Below are positions 19,884 through 30,697 of a stretch of DNA of 64,000 nucleotides, in pieces. Origin of the DNA: Branchipolynoe longqiensis (lineage: Eukaryota > Annelida > Polychaeta > Phyllodocida > Polynoidae); assembly GCA_030323885.1 (NCBI GenBank), contig JASIRB010003768.1:1-64000 (forward strand), written 5' to 3'. Below the pieces are notes generated by a model. It saw only the letters and a list, made by a program, of their open reading frames with translations, had not been told where the DNA came from and did no database searches. A program made the translations under genes and the position numbers. Position 1 is the stretch's first letter; the number at the start of each line of letters is the position of its first letter.

Positions 19884-22800
19884 CTAGTCCTCATCACTTT
19901 CGTTGTCTTCAGTCAGTCGCCCACATTTGTTTGGGTCCCCATTGCAGGTGCATGCAATAATGCATGCCGATCCGGCCTTTGCACACAAACAGTTCCTTAA
20001 ACAGCCCTTCTTGCACTTGCAGTACGTCAGTTTTGCCACTGCAGGTTTGTTTGGCTTACTCTTCATGACAGGAACTAATCTTCCTTTGTCCATATATCTG
20101 CCGTACTGTTCAGGTGGGAGAAGAGTTGGATTGATTAGATGGGCCTGTTTGTAGAGGCTAATGTTGCAAAGACTCCTGAGAATGTGGAAATGAAATGCAT
20201 CTTCAGTGGGAGGTAGAGAGCGGAGGTCCCGTTTGCTTGACGCAAATAAATGGGCTCATAACCTATCTAAAGATGAATATCCTGCCCTTCCATACAAATC
20301 ACAGAAGAAATCACATGCTTCTTTGTACAACGTATCATCTGGGCACACAGTGTCGTGAGTGAAATTTGTCAATGCTGGCATTGAACCGACATGCTGCATT
20401 GCTACAATTGCTGCCCTTTTTTTCCTCTTCTGTATGGATAACTCACTGAGTCACAGCCGGACATGATATACGAAGTGAGTATTGTGGCTGTTAGTTCCAT
20501 TTAATTATTTGCCACCCCTTTCACCAATTCCACAACCAAGTCAGGAATGGGCAGGAAGAGTTCATTCTTTTGCACCCATAGGTTTTAAATGTGTGGAAGC
20601 CGAGGATAATGGTACATAGCAAGCATGATGATATCTGTGTCGGTTGCGTGGATAACAAATATGCTCCTGTCTTGGCAGCTAGCAAGATGTGCAATGATTC
20701 TCATGTCGGCTTCCTCATGCGTTTGGCAGCACAGCTCCTCCAGAACATTGGTGCCGCTGTTGGTCACACATATTCCCTCTGTGTTAACTCCTATTATAAG
20801 GGTAAACCCATCTGGCAGGGATACCGACTGCGACCAAGAAGATGACAGGTATGAGAGCAGGTTTGCCTTGTTTTTAGGGTTCGCAAGGAATGTTTTCCAC
20901 ACAGGTATTTTCATGTTATGAGCAGGAATATACTCCGGTGAGTTTGCTCCCATTTCCCGTCTATGGCGCTCATCATTCTTTAGGCTCATTGAACCAAAGT
21001 CATATCTATCGCTGACAAAATGCACTTCTGAACAATGTTTGGGTTTCATACTTAGAATCTTGTTTTTGTACCTCTCCTGAAGTTCGCCAAAATCACTTGC
21101 CCCAAGGGTCTGAAAACGTTGCACGAATGCCATGGCATCAATAACATACACCGGTTCTGATTCGGAGGGAGGCAACACTTTCATTGGTTCCCATGAATCC
21201 TTAACCTTGTTTTCAAGAGTTCCTATAAAGTCAGATTTAGTTCCTTTGCGCATGGTAAATCCCCCAGTCTTGTCTGGCTCACATAACGATGGTGGATAGT
21301 CACTCCATTCGTAACTGAATGCTTCAATTCTTGCCTCGTCACTCAACTCATGTGTAAAGCAAAGGGCCCGAGGCGGGTCATCTCTCGATCTCTCAAGCTT
21401 TCCTCATAAATTAATTGTTTTACGGAGTCCTGCTTTTTTTTGCCTTGCTTCTGTTATGTGGCAAAAGTCATTATCTTAGGGGTGATAATTTGGTCAGCAT
21501 CAGTTTTGCTGGCAGCTGTCATTGCCTCTAACCCAAGTTTTTTGGCGTCCACGAGTAGTGTTAAAACAAGCATTTCTCCCGTTGCAATGTTAACTAACTT
21601 ATCATCTGCGAGGGAAGCAGCAAACGGATTTCTCATTTTCTCTGCCACAGTGTCTCTGATTTTCAGTACCTTTACCATATCATCTTTATTCATCTTCTCA
21701 TGATGATCTGATTGAGAAGACTCCATATGTACCATCTGCTTCACACTCTCAGAGATCGCTGTTAGGAATGGCACGGTTTTTATGTATTTCTCTCTTGTTA
21801 ATTCTGCCTGGGTAATGTCCTTGAATAGGCTTGTCTTCCCTTCCTTGTTGTAAGTTTGTTCCAATGCAAGGTCTGTCCATACTCCATTAAAGTCTCCATC
21901 CATCTTGTGCACTGCAAAATTACCCACTTCAAATTCCTTGTGTACTTCAGGCGCGGTGTTAGGGAGGTCATTCATTTCACTTAGATAAATTGGCAGACAG
22001 GATATGTACTTGCTATGTCCAGAACAGACCGTGTACGGTAGCATGTTTTGTGCCTCGAGCAGATGTTTCAAAATGCCAACTCTTTCAGCATGGATATAAA
22101 GTTTCAAAATGAGCATCATTTCAATATACATTCCCCATAACCGAGCTGTTATACCCAATGTATTCTCAAAGTTCTTCCAGTGAGATTGAACTAATCTTAG
22201 ACTTGTCATGACATCACCAATAAGTTTTGTAACACTGTCTTTGTCCTTCATTTCAAAGGCTGCCCTGAGACATTCCAACACAGATGACAAAGATGAGAGT
22301 AAGTCAAGTTCATCTTCTTGCAACAACCATTGCTCAAAGGCTTCCCACTTGAGCATAAAGAATGCCTCACTGAGCAGGGAATGGCAACAAACCATTTTAT
22401 AATAGTCCTTCCCTGCCATCACTTTATTAGCTGTTCCTCTACCACATATGTCACTTGCAACTAGTACGTCTTCAATGCCGCTTTCTCTTTCATGAAGAAA
22501 CCAATGGACCCCAAAAAGTTCTGTGCAATATGGAATCCACCCAATCGTACTATAACATCTTTATATCTGGCAGGCTCCTTTTTCACCAAGCCTTTTATGA
22601 TATCGTATATTGCCTGGTCACATGTTACCACAGTCTTTGACAGGTCCAATTTCAGATTCAGTGTAACAAAGTAGTCAAGAGAGGTTTTGACAACATCTGG
22701 ATTTGTAGGAGTTTGAGGATACATTGGACCATAGCCAATTTTTGTTTTCTGTGTCTGTTTCCTGGAATAAAATTCAAAGAATGCGTTCCAATTTGGTGTA

Positions 22801-23708
22801 CAACAAACAATTTCATCTTCACCTATCATCATCTGGGTTGAGAACATCCGAAGTAGAAACCAGACAATGCTTTCATCAACCAAATCATCACTGCTTATAT
22901 TGCTGCCTCAGCTAATCTCTGTACCACGTAACGATCTAGCCTCTTTTCGGTCCTTCAGTGATATATTACTTACAACTGGTTCAAATTTAACAGCTTCTTT
23001 AATTGTTACTTGTCTTGTTTTCTGAAGAGGAACTTTTCCAGTCCAAACATTGTTCTCCTTATCATTTGTATACTGATAGATAATATTTGTAGTTGCATCA
23101 AGACTATCACCATCCTCGGTTTCTGAATGAATGTTCAGGTTATCAAAAGCATACTGCGCAAATTGACCATGAACAACATTGGACGGAATAAAAATACCTT
23201 CTCTTTCTTCCCGTTCAGTAACTCCTACGTGTTTAGGTATAACCTGTGTACCAAGATACCCAATAATGTCCTGGGCTAGGTTCAACACATTCTCTTTGTC
23301 ATTTACCAGAAGATGAACTTTTCCATAATCGCCGAGGCTATCATCATTGTCAGTAATTAGCCATGCTATTAGATTGTACAAATCTACTGGAACCTGGCGA
23401 GAGGCTGTTTCATGAGATATCTCTATTTCTCTATCTTCAGCAGCATGCATTCGTTTTGCAATTGTTTTTACCTCTGTTCGCAAGTACTTTGCCAAAGGAT
23501 ATGATGTACTCAAAATGTTTTTGAGGAGATTAAAATCAACATCATCCCCCTCACAATATAGCTGGTATTCATCTAATTCATTTTGCAGGTCAACTATCTG
23601 GTCACACAATTCTTTCATGGTCAGAGAAGATGCACAAACTAAATTACTGTGGGGGGGGGGGGGGGTGTTGGACATAATCAAATGAACAGGAGGGTATAGA
23701 CTAAACAT
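19884..23708 (-). pseudogene. Transposase-like gene: XPG/FEN1-like nuclease plus C-terminal CXC domain, inactivated
   Basis: Minus-strand frames join into one long protein. N-terminal part 23708-22908 has a conserved QDIIGYLGTQVIPKHVG segment. The middle (22907-21454) includes TCDQAIYDIIKG and VIVRLGGFH. Nuclease part 21410-20400: VYVIDAMAFVQRF, VHFVSDRYDF..ERHRR, THEEADMRIIAH, HATDTDIIMLA, then SGCDSVSYPYRRGKKRA, the order of XPG-N, gateway, XPG-I and H3TH landmarks. C-terminus 20035-19925: CKCKKGCLRNCLCAKAGSAC then CTCNGDPNKC, a Tesmin/TSO1-like CXC. Breaks: TGA 22908, shift ~22484, TAA 21454, shift ~21405, TAA 20585 and 20501, shift in the 20417-20423 homopolymer, TGA 20256. Similar multi-domain proteins are, to my knowledge, scattered and uncharacterised in cnidarian and mollusc genomes. 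Confidence 0.75.
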
Positions 23709-23768
23709 TCATTATTTGGACTCATAATCAGATAAGTCACTGTTACATTTGTTATTACTTTACATAAC

Positions 23769-23930
23769 GTCTAGGGCAACCCAAGAACGCACACCAACTT
23801 CAAAGAGGCCTAATACCAACATCCTATCAAGCAGCCATGTGCCAGTGATGAATCTGCCCGATTCATCACTGGCTATTAGATTTTGCTGCTCGATTTTAGC
23901 ATCTATGTGCGTTCTTGAGTTGCCCTAGAC
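23769..23930. mobile_element. 162-bp MITE inside the transposon, 25-bp TIRs
   Basis: GTCTAGGGCAACCCAAGAAC (from 23769, running on to CGCACA) is inverted at 23906-23930 with one mismatch. The interior contains a further inversion around TGATGAATCTGCCCGATTCATCA. Flanks ACATAA.. on both sides resemble an imperfect target duplication. It lies upstream of the pseudogene's ATG. Confidence 0.75.
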
Positions 23931-24337
23931 ATAAGAGGCACTGAACGCACATGTATACATGTGCATTCTGCATGGTATATTTTTCCATGTGTTGATGGGT
24001 GTCATGGGCCTATTCAATGCTGTGGATTGTATTCAGGCACTTATTGGTAGCTAGAACTAGAACTAAAATGTTATTACTAGTACTTACCAATTTAAAAACT
24101 GTGGCACTGGCTATATATCATTCTTGAAAATTATTTCTTTTTAGGAGAATTTACAAACCCCTTTTAGACCTGTACTAGTATGTTATATTAGTTAATGGCT
24201 GAAATTAATGGATTATTACGCACATTTTATTTGACTTAAATGGATCCGTCAAAAACTAATGTTTTTAGATATTTTTCCAAAACATAACTTTGAAATATGT
24301 CTACAGGACGCCATTTATTCTATATGAGCCTTGCCAC

Positions 24338-25468
24338 CCCTTTTCTAAAAACATCACAGGGATCTAAGGAGTTGATTGAAACAGTATTTTAGTGAAAAGA
24401 CTTATGATACGGTATATTAATAGGCACTTCTTTGATGAAAGCAGAGAGCGTGTATATAAACAGATGAGAGGGACAACTCCCGCGAAAAACGGTAACACAG
24501 GCTACAGTGGCGTTCCTGGCGGTTAGTGTTGAACAAGCCTTGAGTTTGCCGGTACGCTCAATGCAAAACATTTGTTTTTATTCAAAATTAATAGAAATCC
24601 AGAAGCCTAACCTTATCAATTTAATATAATCCTCTTGGTAAACATGTTTTCTATATGTCTTCCAAGTGGTTTGTTTCTATGTGGTGTAGTTTTAGAGATA
24701 TTTAACGTTTTCTGTATGAAGATTGCTCACCGCCATTGACAATGCCTTGAGTTTGCCGTAAGCGTAGTGAAAAACGTCAGTTTTATTCAAAATTAATAGA
24801 AATCCAGAAGCCTAACCATATCAATTTAATATAATCTTGTTGGTAAACATGTTTTCTATGTGTATTCCAATCAGTTTGTTTCTAGGTTTTGTAGTTTTAG
24901 AGATATTTAACGTTTTCTGTATGAAGATTGCTCACTGCCATTGAAAATGCCTTGAGGTTTGCCCATATACTTAAGCTGTTCAACAACCACCACTTGGAGC
25001 GCCACAGTCGGCAGATGTTACATGCTCTAGTATGGGAGTTGTCCCTCTCATCTGTTTATATACACACTCTCTGATGAAAGTCCAGGATTTCTGGCATACC
25101 ACAACCTTCACGACCTTTTGACCTCTAGTGACCTTGAGGTTCATCCAATCAGAATCTACTCTGCTTATTGTTTTAGGCTACATCCATACCAAAAGAATGA
25201 GTGGTAATTTGTTGCAGTAGAGTCTTGCGTTGTGATGATATACTAGATTTAGTTTCCCCTACCCCGGAATTAGGCGGCTGGTGTCGTCACAGCCTATCGT
25301 CAAAAAACGGTGTCTACCGAATTTGCGAAATACATTCAAAGTGTCCAAATTCACTTTTCAGATGTCCAAGACCCCTATAGACATAATCCAAGTGTCAACA
25401 ATTTTATAGCAGGGGTGTCACATCAAAACCCCTATTTTGCACATTTTCTGGTTGTGGATCCCAGACTA
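24338..25468. repeat. Right terminal inverted repeat of the 6.4-kb transposon, interrupted
   Basis: Inverse of 19101-19581 in two pieces, 24338-24441 and 25074-25468, separated by a MITE. The repeat would read continuously if the MITE and one copy of ATGAAAG were removed. Confidence 0.9.
24442..25073. mobile_element. 632-bp MITE with 40-bp TIRs and 7-bp target duplication, inside the transposon's right TIR
   Basis: Left end CAGAGAGCGTGTATATAAAC (40-bp arm to 24481) is inverted at 25034-25073 with one mismatch. ATGAAAG flanks both sides (24435-24441, 25074-25080). The TIR opening CAGAGAG and a 7- to 8-bp duplication fit a hAT-type mobiliser. The interior is two tandem plus-oriented ~200-bp dispersed units (starting near 24545 and 24751). 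Confidence 0.85.
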
Positions 25469-25612
25469 TTGTCTCAGAAGTGGTCACATATTCTGCTGTA
25501 TTCAACTGTACTGAATTTGATTTTTGTGACTTTGTAATCTTTATAACATTTGATTAAGGAATGCCTACTTATACCATTTATTTATATTCTGCCTTTAGCT
25601 CCACATTTACAG

Positions 25613-27953
25613 TTCTTCGTATGCGAGTTTGAAGATGGACAGGTTGCTGTTGTCCCGCAGTTGTGGTTATTCCGTTCAGCTGCTGGGCTGCAATGCCGTT
25701 GGTCACCTTCACTGCATAAGGCAAAGCAACAAGGGCTACCGAATCCCAATTGGATGATATACTCCCTGAAAAGGACTCTGGCTGGTCCTATAGGTTAGTT
25801 TTTTGTGGTGTTTTTTAGTGATGGTTTATTTATTCTGCTCATAATGTTTAAGTGCATGCACTTGTTTTCACCGCTGTGCAATTTTCTTCATCAATAATTT
25901 CTGTAAACTTGTTTGTGGTGTAAAATTAGGGAGTTTCCGATTTAGTTTTTGTCCAAGCTTTTTCTTACAGAATTGTTTTCACTCTAAATGTTTGTCTTAC
26001 AAAATTATGTGTGTTTTGCTTGTAGAATCCTATGAAGATGCGGACAGCAGATTCTCTGAACTCAGTTCATGTGATTCTCCAGCTGAAGATCTGATGTTCA
26101 TAGATGCCGATCCAGCGCTGAAGGAACTGACAATCAAGGAACCGTCCCTGGAAGTTCTTGGATGATGTTGATGATAATGATTCTGCCGAAGGTATGTGTG
26201 TATGTTTATTGAAGGAGGTATAATGTGCTACCCCCATGGTAAAATATTATTTTTCGAGCAAAGCATTCTGAGTAATGTTATACCTTTGAAGTTGTCATAT
26301 ACCTCAGCCAATTCACCTAAAGCATACAATGGATGTTGACATTTTATGAGATCGCCGGAAATTTCTCAGTAGGCAAGAGCTATTCAGAACAAAGCTATAA
26401 ATGAGTCTAGGAACGGTGAGCATGGCAGCCCCTGAAGACCGTTTGGTCAGATCGAAATATGTATGCAAGAGAATCTGATTTATCTTCAACAATAGATTTT
26501 TAAAAACTAAGCATTTCAAATGAAACAATGTTAAAATTGTCATGTCCACTCAAGTGGTATGATATAGTCATTCCAGATTGTATTACAAAGGGTGCATTAT
26601 GATATTGCATGACTGATGCAATAAGCACATGTTCATGTTTACAAGTTAAGCGGCACACATCTCTTGTAAGCACAACCTTCAAAATATTGTTTTAATATCA
26701 CTTATGCCCCAAACTCCAACAAAATCGAGCTAATTATGTTCAGCCAGTTTGATTCTTGAGATTTGGTCAAAAATATAAATTGTTTTCAGTAAAATAAAAA
26801 TCAACCACACTATAAGTCCCTTTAAGTTATAAACAGTTCAGTGTTAATCACTTCGATATTGTAATGATACTTATGTTAATATGACCGTTTCATCACAGAA
26901 GTTGATTATCTGGACAATGGGGGAAGGAAGAAATCATTCAAATGTAATGCTGTTTCTCTGCCAAGTTCTTATATTTTTAAAGGTATCAAACCACAATGAA
27001 AACATTTCCATCCTTACAGCATAATTATTAACCTTGGGTGTTTTGAAATGAAATTCTAAAACTTTGGTGCCCTGATTTTCCAGTCCCCAATTCTCCAGCT
27101 GGTCCAGGATCCCAGCCACCTCAGTGTCAGCCTCCAAGTGTTATGTCAGATTGTGGTCCATCTGCAACTCTGCTGTCGCCAGGTCCTCGGCCACCGAGTG
27201 GTCCAATTTCAAGTCTGCTGTCGACAGGCTCATCCAGTTGTCAGGCATCAGTCACTCACTCACCAGTCGTCAGTCACTCACCAAGACGTCAGCCTGCAAG
27301 TCTGCAGTCGTCAGGTCCTGATGATTACCGGACACCAGTTCAACCTACCTCCGGTATCAATCAGTCATGTCCTGTGAACTATAATGTTTCTCAAACTAGA
27401 CACCATTCATTGAAATATATATTATAGTGGGTAGTGGCAGTGAAATTTAAAAAATATATATCCATTTTGATTTAAATGTTAATTAAATAGAACTGTTTAA
27501 TACTAAGAGAGGACACACAATATTATTCTGATAGCTTGTTTACTTTTTGAGATATGACCTGTTGAAGGTTGATGTCCATGTAGCAGCATCAAGCGATGTG
27601 AAATTAATTTGCCACTGAAGGTAGTGAGGAGTTTTTATACTGTGCACCCAAAAGTGGGTCAGCCTCTCATAAATGGGTCAAATTACATTTTTCAAGTGCA
27701 TATAACAAACTCATTAAATAAAAATATTAACACACAAACAAACCAGAGGGAAGGCAAGAGCCAGTCCTCCTCTTTATATCCATATACCTTATATTGTCAT
27801 AGGGTGCCTGTATGTGGAGTTAGAAGTGATTACAAAACTGATTTTACCCAGTGATTCGCAACATGCCACTACCTAATTATAGTGATTTTACAAATTATAT
27901 ATATTCTATTTTTCTTGTTTCAGGGTACAAGGCAGAATTGAAAAAATTATTCG
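25613..27953 (+). pseudogene. Five-exon fragment of an uncharacterised DUF4806-like gene
   Basis: Exons 25613-25793, 26026-26191, 26899-26943, 27084-27353 and 27924-27953 each have an AG acceptor and GT donor. All four introns between them are phase 1, which is unlikely by chance. Exon 1 encodes FFVCEFEDGQVAVVPQLWLF, then CRWSP..KAKQQGLPNPNWMIYSLKRTL, then ESYEDADS; this resembles the N-terminus of invertebrate DUF4806-type proteins (FxVVEF..E..VP..W...C.WP....W..Y.V..L). Exon 4 is Ser/Pro/Gln-rich and exon 5 reads YKAELKKLF. A 1-nt shift near 26157 breaks exon 2. The true start lies upstream and the C-terminal exons were not found before the retroelement at 28.9 kb. It could be a functional gene with an assembly error. 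Confidence 0.55.
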
Positions 27954-28118
27954 GTTAGTATCCTGACATCTAAAATTAAATGAGTGTACATCCCATATCG
28001 GAGTGACTATGGGCACAGTACCATGACAATTTAATAGATGTATATTCTAAAATCATGGTACAGTAATATTAGTGTGGCAATCTACAGTCACAGTACCATT
28101 GTTATAGATCGGCAGTCC

Positions 28119-28218
28119 CCTCTCTCTCATCCCCTACGCTCCCCTCTCCTTGCCCCTGGTGTCCCCTCCCCTTCAAGTCTCCCCTCTCATCTCCTCCCCC
28201 CTTCCCGTCCTCCCCCCA
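28119..28218. repeat. Polypyrimidine tract
   Basis: About 100 bp of almost pure C/T on the plus strand (CCCTCTCTCTCATCCCCTAC and similar). Frames here are compositional. Confidence 0.85.
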
Positions 28219-28477
28219 ATTGCATTAGTCAAGACATTTTCTAGAATACTGCCAATGTGATAATGTTTGTTCAAAGGTTATGGGTCACTCTCCTGAAAAC
28301 TGGCCAGAAGTGTCAGCTGGAGAGTTAAAATCTAATATTTGAATTCTTTACATTTTTTGGTTGCAAATGAAAGCTGGAAATCTCCCCTTTACATCTATGT
28401 AAAATATATATTGATGAGATGAAAAATAAAGGTGTAGTCCATGATTAAGATATGTCTTATGGCAGTATAACATGTGT

Positions 28478-28702
28478 GTCACACGTGTAACACATGTTTA
28501 GGACACCACACAGTCTGCTTAATAAAAATCTAATCAGAATTAAATAATATCATACTTAGAAGCATATTAATCATGGCATAATATACAGAAATATGTAGTG
28601 CTTATATTGATAAAAAAAAAAAATCCCAGCCATGCTTTATTCACTGAATAATTAGTATACAATATTTGTGTGGCATCCAGACACCACGGTTACACGTGTG
28701 AC
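28478..28702. mobile_element. 225-bp MITE with GTCACACGTGTAAC termini
   Basis: The first 14 bases are exactly inverted at 28689-28702, and similarity continues inward with gaps (GGACACCACAC versus GGATGCCACAC). No coding capacity. Target duplication not clear. Confidence 0.65.
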
Positions 28703-28864
28703 GGAAATTTGTAATGTTATTTCTGAAGACAATCAAATTTCTTTCTTTTTTTAAATTTAAGCATGCATACATGTTAATAAACACTTCCTTTTTGATTTGG
28801 GAACTGTTTTGTTTGAAAAATCAATGCAATACAAGATGGTAATAAGGATTCAACCACGTCCCAT

Positions 28865-29317
28865 ATGACGCTCCAGAATGAACTAAAATCACTGAGGAAG
28901 TGTGTAGAACGCTTAACTGTTTCTGAGAATAAATGTACACGTGGAGAAATTCACGCGGTAAACGTTGCGCCAGCGTATGGTGGCAATTCTTATGCACAGG
29001 GCAGACGTCTTGAGTCGCCGCGCGTAAACGTAGCGCCGAAGGGTCAAGCGAGTACAGCTAAAAATAAACTCAGTCCAGTCGGAGAGCACACAGTAAAGTA
29101 TGCGCTGTCAAAGCAACAGCGGGGAAGCAATGGCAAAGCGACGCCGACTGCTCACGCGCAGACGTCGATGGCTAAAAAAGAACACGCGTATCAGAGACAG
29201 CGTGCTAGTCGTAATGCTTTGACTTGTTACGTATGTAATGAACCGCATTTGATGAGAAATTGTCCACATTTGAAATTACTGCGTAGTAACATAAGCTCTA
29301 CTGCTTCGGGAAACTAA
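28865..29317 (+). pseudogene. Ty3-type retrotransposon gag, 5'-truncated (nucleocapsid end)
   Basis: The 150-residue frame has an N-terminal heptad-like stretch (LQNELKSLRKCVERL), a basic Ala/Lys/Ser-rich linker and a zinc knuckle CYVCNEPHLMRNC near residue 127. A complete gag of this type normally has a much longer matrix/capsid region, and no LTR was found upstream, so the copy is truncated at its left. It ends with TAA 29315-29317, directly after a possible -1 slippery heptamer. Confidence 0.7.
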
Positions 29318-30697
29318 ATAGCGCACTTGATACTCGTCCGAGTATTGCTATTGATTTTAATCAAGTAAAATTAACTGGTCTGGTAGACTCAGGTGCGGCT
29401 AAAAGTTTAATACATGTAAATGCATTTCGAAATTTAGTAGATATTGGAATAGCACATAAACAATTGTATCCAGGTAGTAGGCTGAGATCAATCTCAGGTC
29501 ATTTAATTCCAACTTTAGGTATGACTTATATTTCTATTTATAATAAGTTATGTCCTTTCTTTGTAGTTGAATCATTAGCTTTTGAATTATTAATTGGCAC
29601 AGATATAATGGAAATGTGTAATGCTGAAATTTGTTACAGAAATAAATTTGTTTCCTTATGTGATATTGTACATCCATGGAGTAGTTTAGAATTAATTGAT
29701 AGAAAAATGGCAGGAATAGTTCTAGAAATAGACTATTGGAAAAAGCATTTTCCCTTGTTATTTCCTGATTCTGATGAGAAACTTAAAGCTATTAAGGTAG
29801 TTGGTGATGCATATCCAATAAATCAGAGACCTTATAGAATACCTTTAAGTAAGCGACATATAGTTGAAAAAGAATTAAATAAAATGTTAGATGAGGATAT
29901 AATTGAAACTAGTTGTAGTCTTTGGGCTTCACCAGTTACTTTAGTGCCTAAGAAAGATGGTACTATACGTCTCTGTGGTGACTACCGTAAATTAAATGCA
30001 GTAACTATTAAAGATGCTTATCCTTTATCCAGGATACAGGACATTTTTGATCAGTTGCATGGTGCTAAACTTTTTACCACCATTGACCTTAAATCGGGGT
30101 ATTGGCAGGTAATGGTAGATGAGGATAGCAGACCTAAAACAGCTATAAATACACACATGGGATTGTTTCAATTTAAGCGTATGCAATTTGGATTAACTAA
30201 TGCACCTGCAGTATTCCAAAGAATGATGAATGTAATTTTTGCAGAAACATTTAGGTAAATGTTGTCTAATTTATTTAGATGATATTATTATTTATTCACC
30301 AGATGAGGAGAGTCATGAGAAAGATGTGACTACTATATTGACTATCTTGCAAAATAACAATATGACTATTAAAGAATCTAAATGTGAATTTGGTGTAAAA
30401 GAAGTAAAACTCTTAGGTTACGTTGTATGTTCAGCAGGGCTGAAACCGGATCCTGAAAAAATAACTGCAATAAGAGATATGGCTTCACCGACAAGTAAAA
30501 AAGAAGTAAGATGATTGTTAGGATCGGCAGGATACTACAGACAATTAATTCCAAATTATGCTGATGTAGTCGCTCCAATAACTTATTTGACTAGTAATAA
30601 AAGTAGTTTTGAATGGACTATAGAATGTGAAATTGCATGGAATGAGTTGAAAACACTATTATTAGATTGTGTACTGTTGAAATTTCCTGATCCTTTT
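29288..30697 (+). pseudogene. Ty3-type pol, first part: protease and reverse transcriptase
   Basis: Protease is seen as GLVDSGAAKSLIH at about 29380. RT follows with LVPKKDGTIRLCGDYRKLNA, FTTIDLKSGYWQV, LTNAPAVFQRMM and, after a +1 shift near 30243, CCLIYLDDIIIYS with the YLDD catalytic motif. TGA at 30512-30514 interrupts before LLGSAGYYRQLIPNYA. The frame reaches LLKFPDPF and is then cut by the insertion at 30698. The base composition is AT-rich, unlike the insertion. Confidence 0.9.
29308..29345 (+). promoter_or_regulatory. Candidate -1 frameshift signal between gag and pol (G GGA AAC plus hairpin)
   Basis: In the gag frame the last codons read tcG GGA AAC TAA, a classic X-XXY-YYZ slippery order. 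The pol frame is -1 relative to gag and open from 29288. Fifteen nt after the heptamer, ATACTC-GTCC-GAGTAT (29330-29345) can form a hairpin. GGGAAAC is an established -1 site in some retroviruses. Function here is inferred. Confidence 0.55.

Larger units (their letters stand above)
19101..25468 (-). mobile_element. Large DNA transposon with ~480-bp TIRs, TTG target duplication, XPG-like/CXC transposase gene
   Basis: Ends are TAGTCTGGGATCCACAACC (from 19101) and the inverse GGTTGTGGATCCCAGACTA (to 25468). TTG lies directly outside each (19098-19100, 25469-25471). The terminal repeats are long and still highly similar. The right one is interrupted by a 632-bp MITE. One decayed gene runs on the minus strand across 19884-23708. 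Three-bp target duplications and an XPG-type nuclease are features I recall for the Academ superfamily. Membership is an inference from motifs only. Confidence 0.85.

Noticed and set aside
28000..28864. 5' LTR of the Ty3-type element at 28.9-35.1 kb
   Set aside because: No matching direct repeat was found downstream of 35.1 kb; the palindromic segment here is a MITE.
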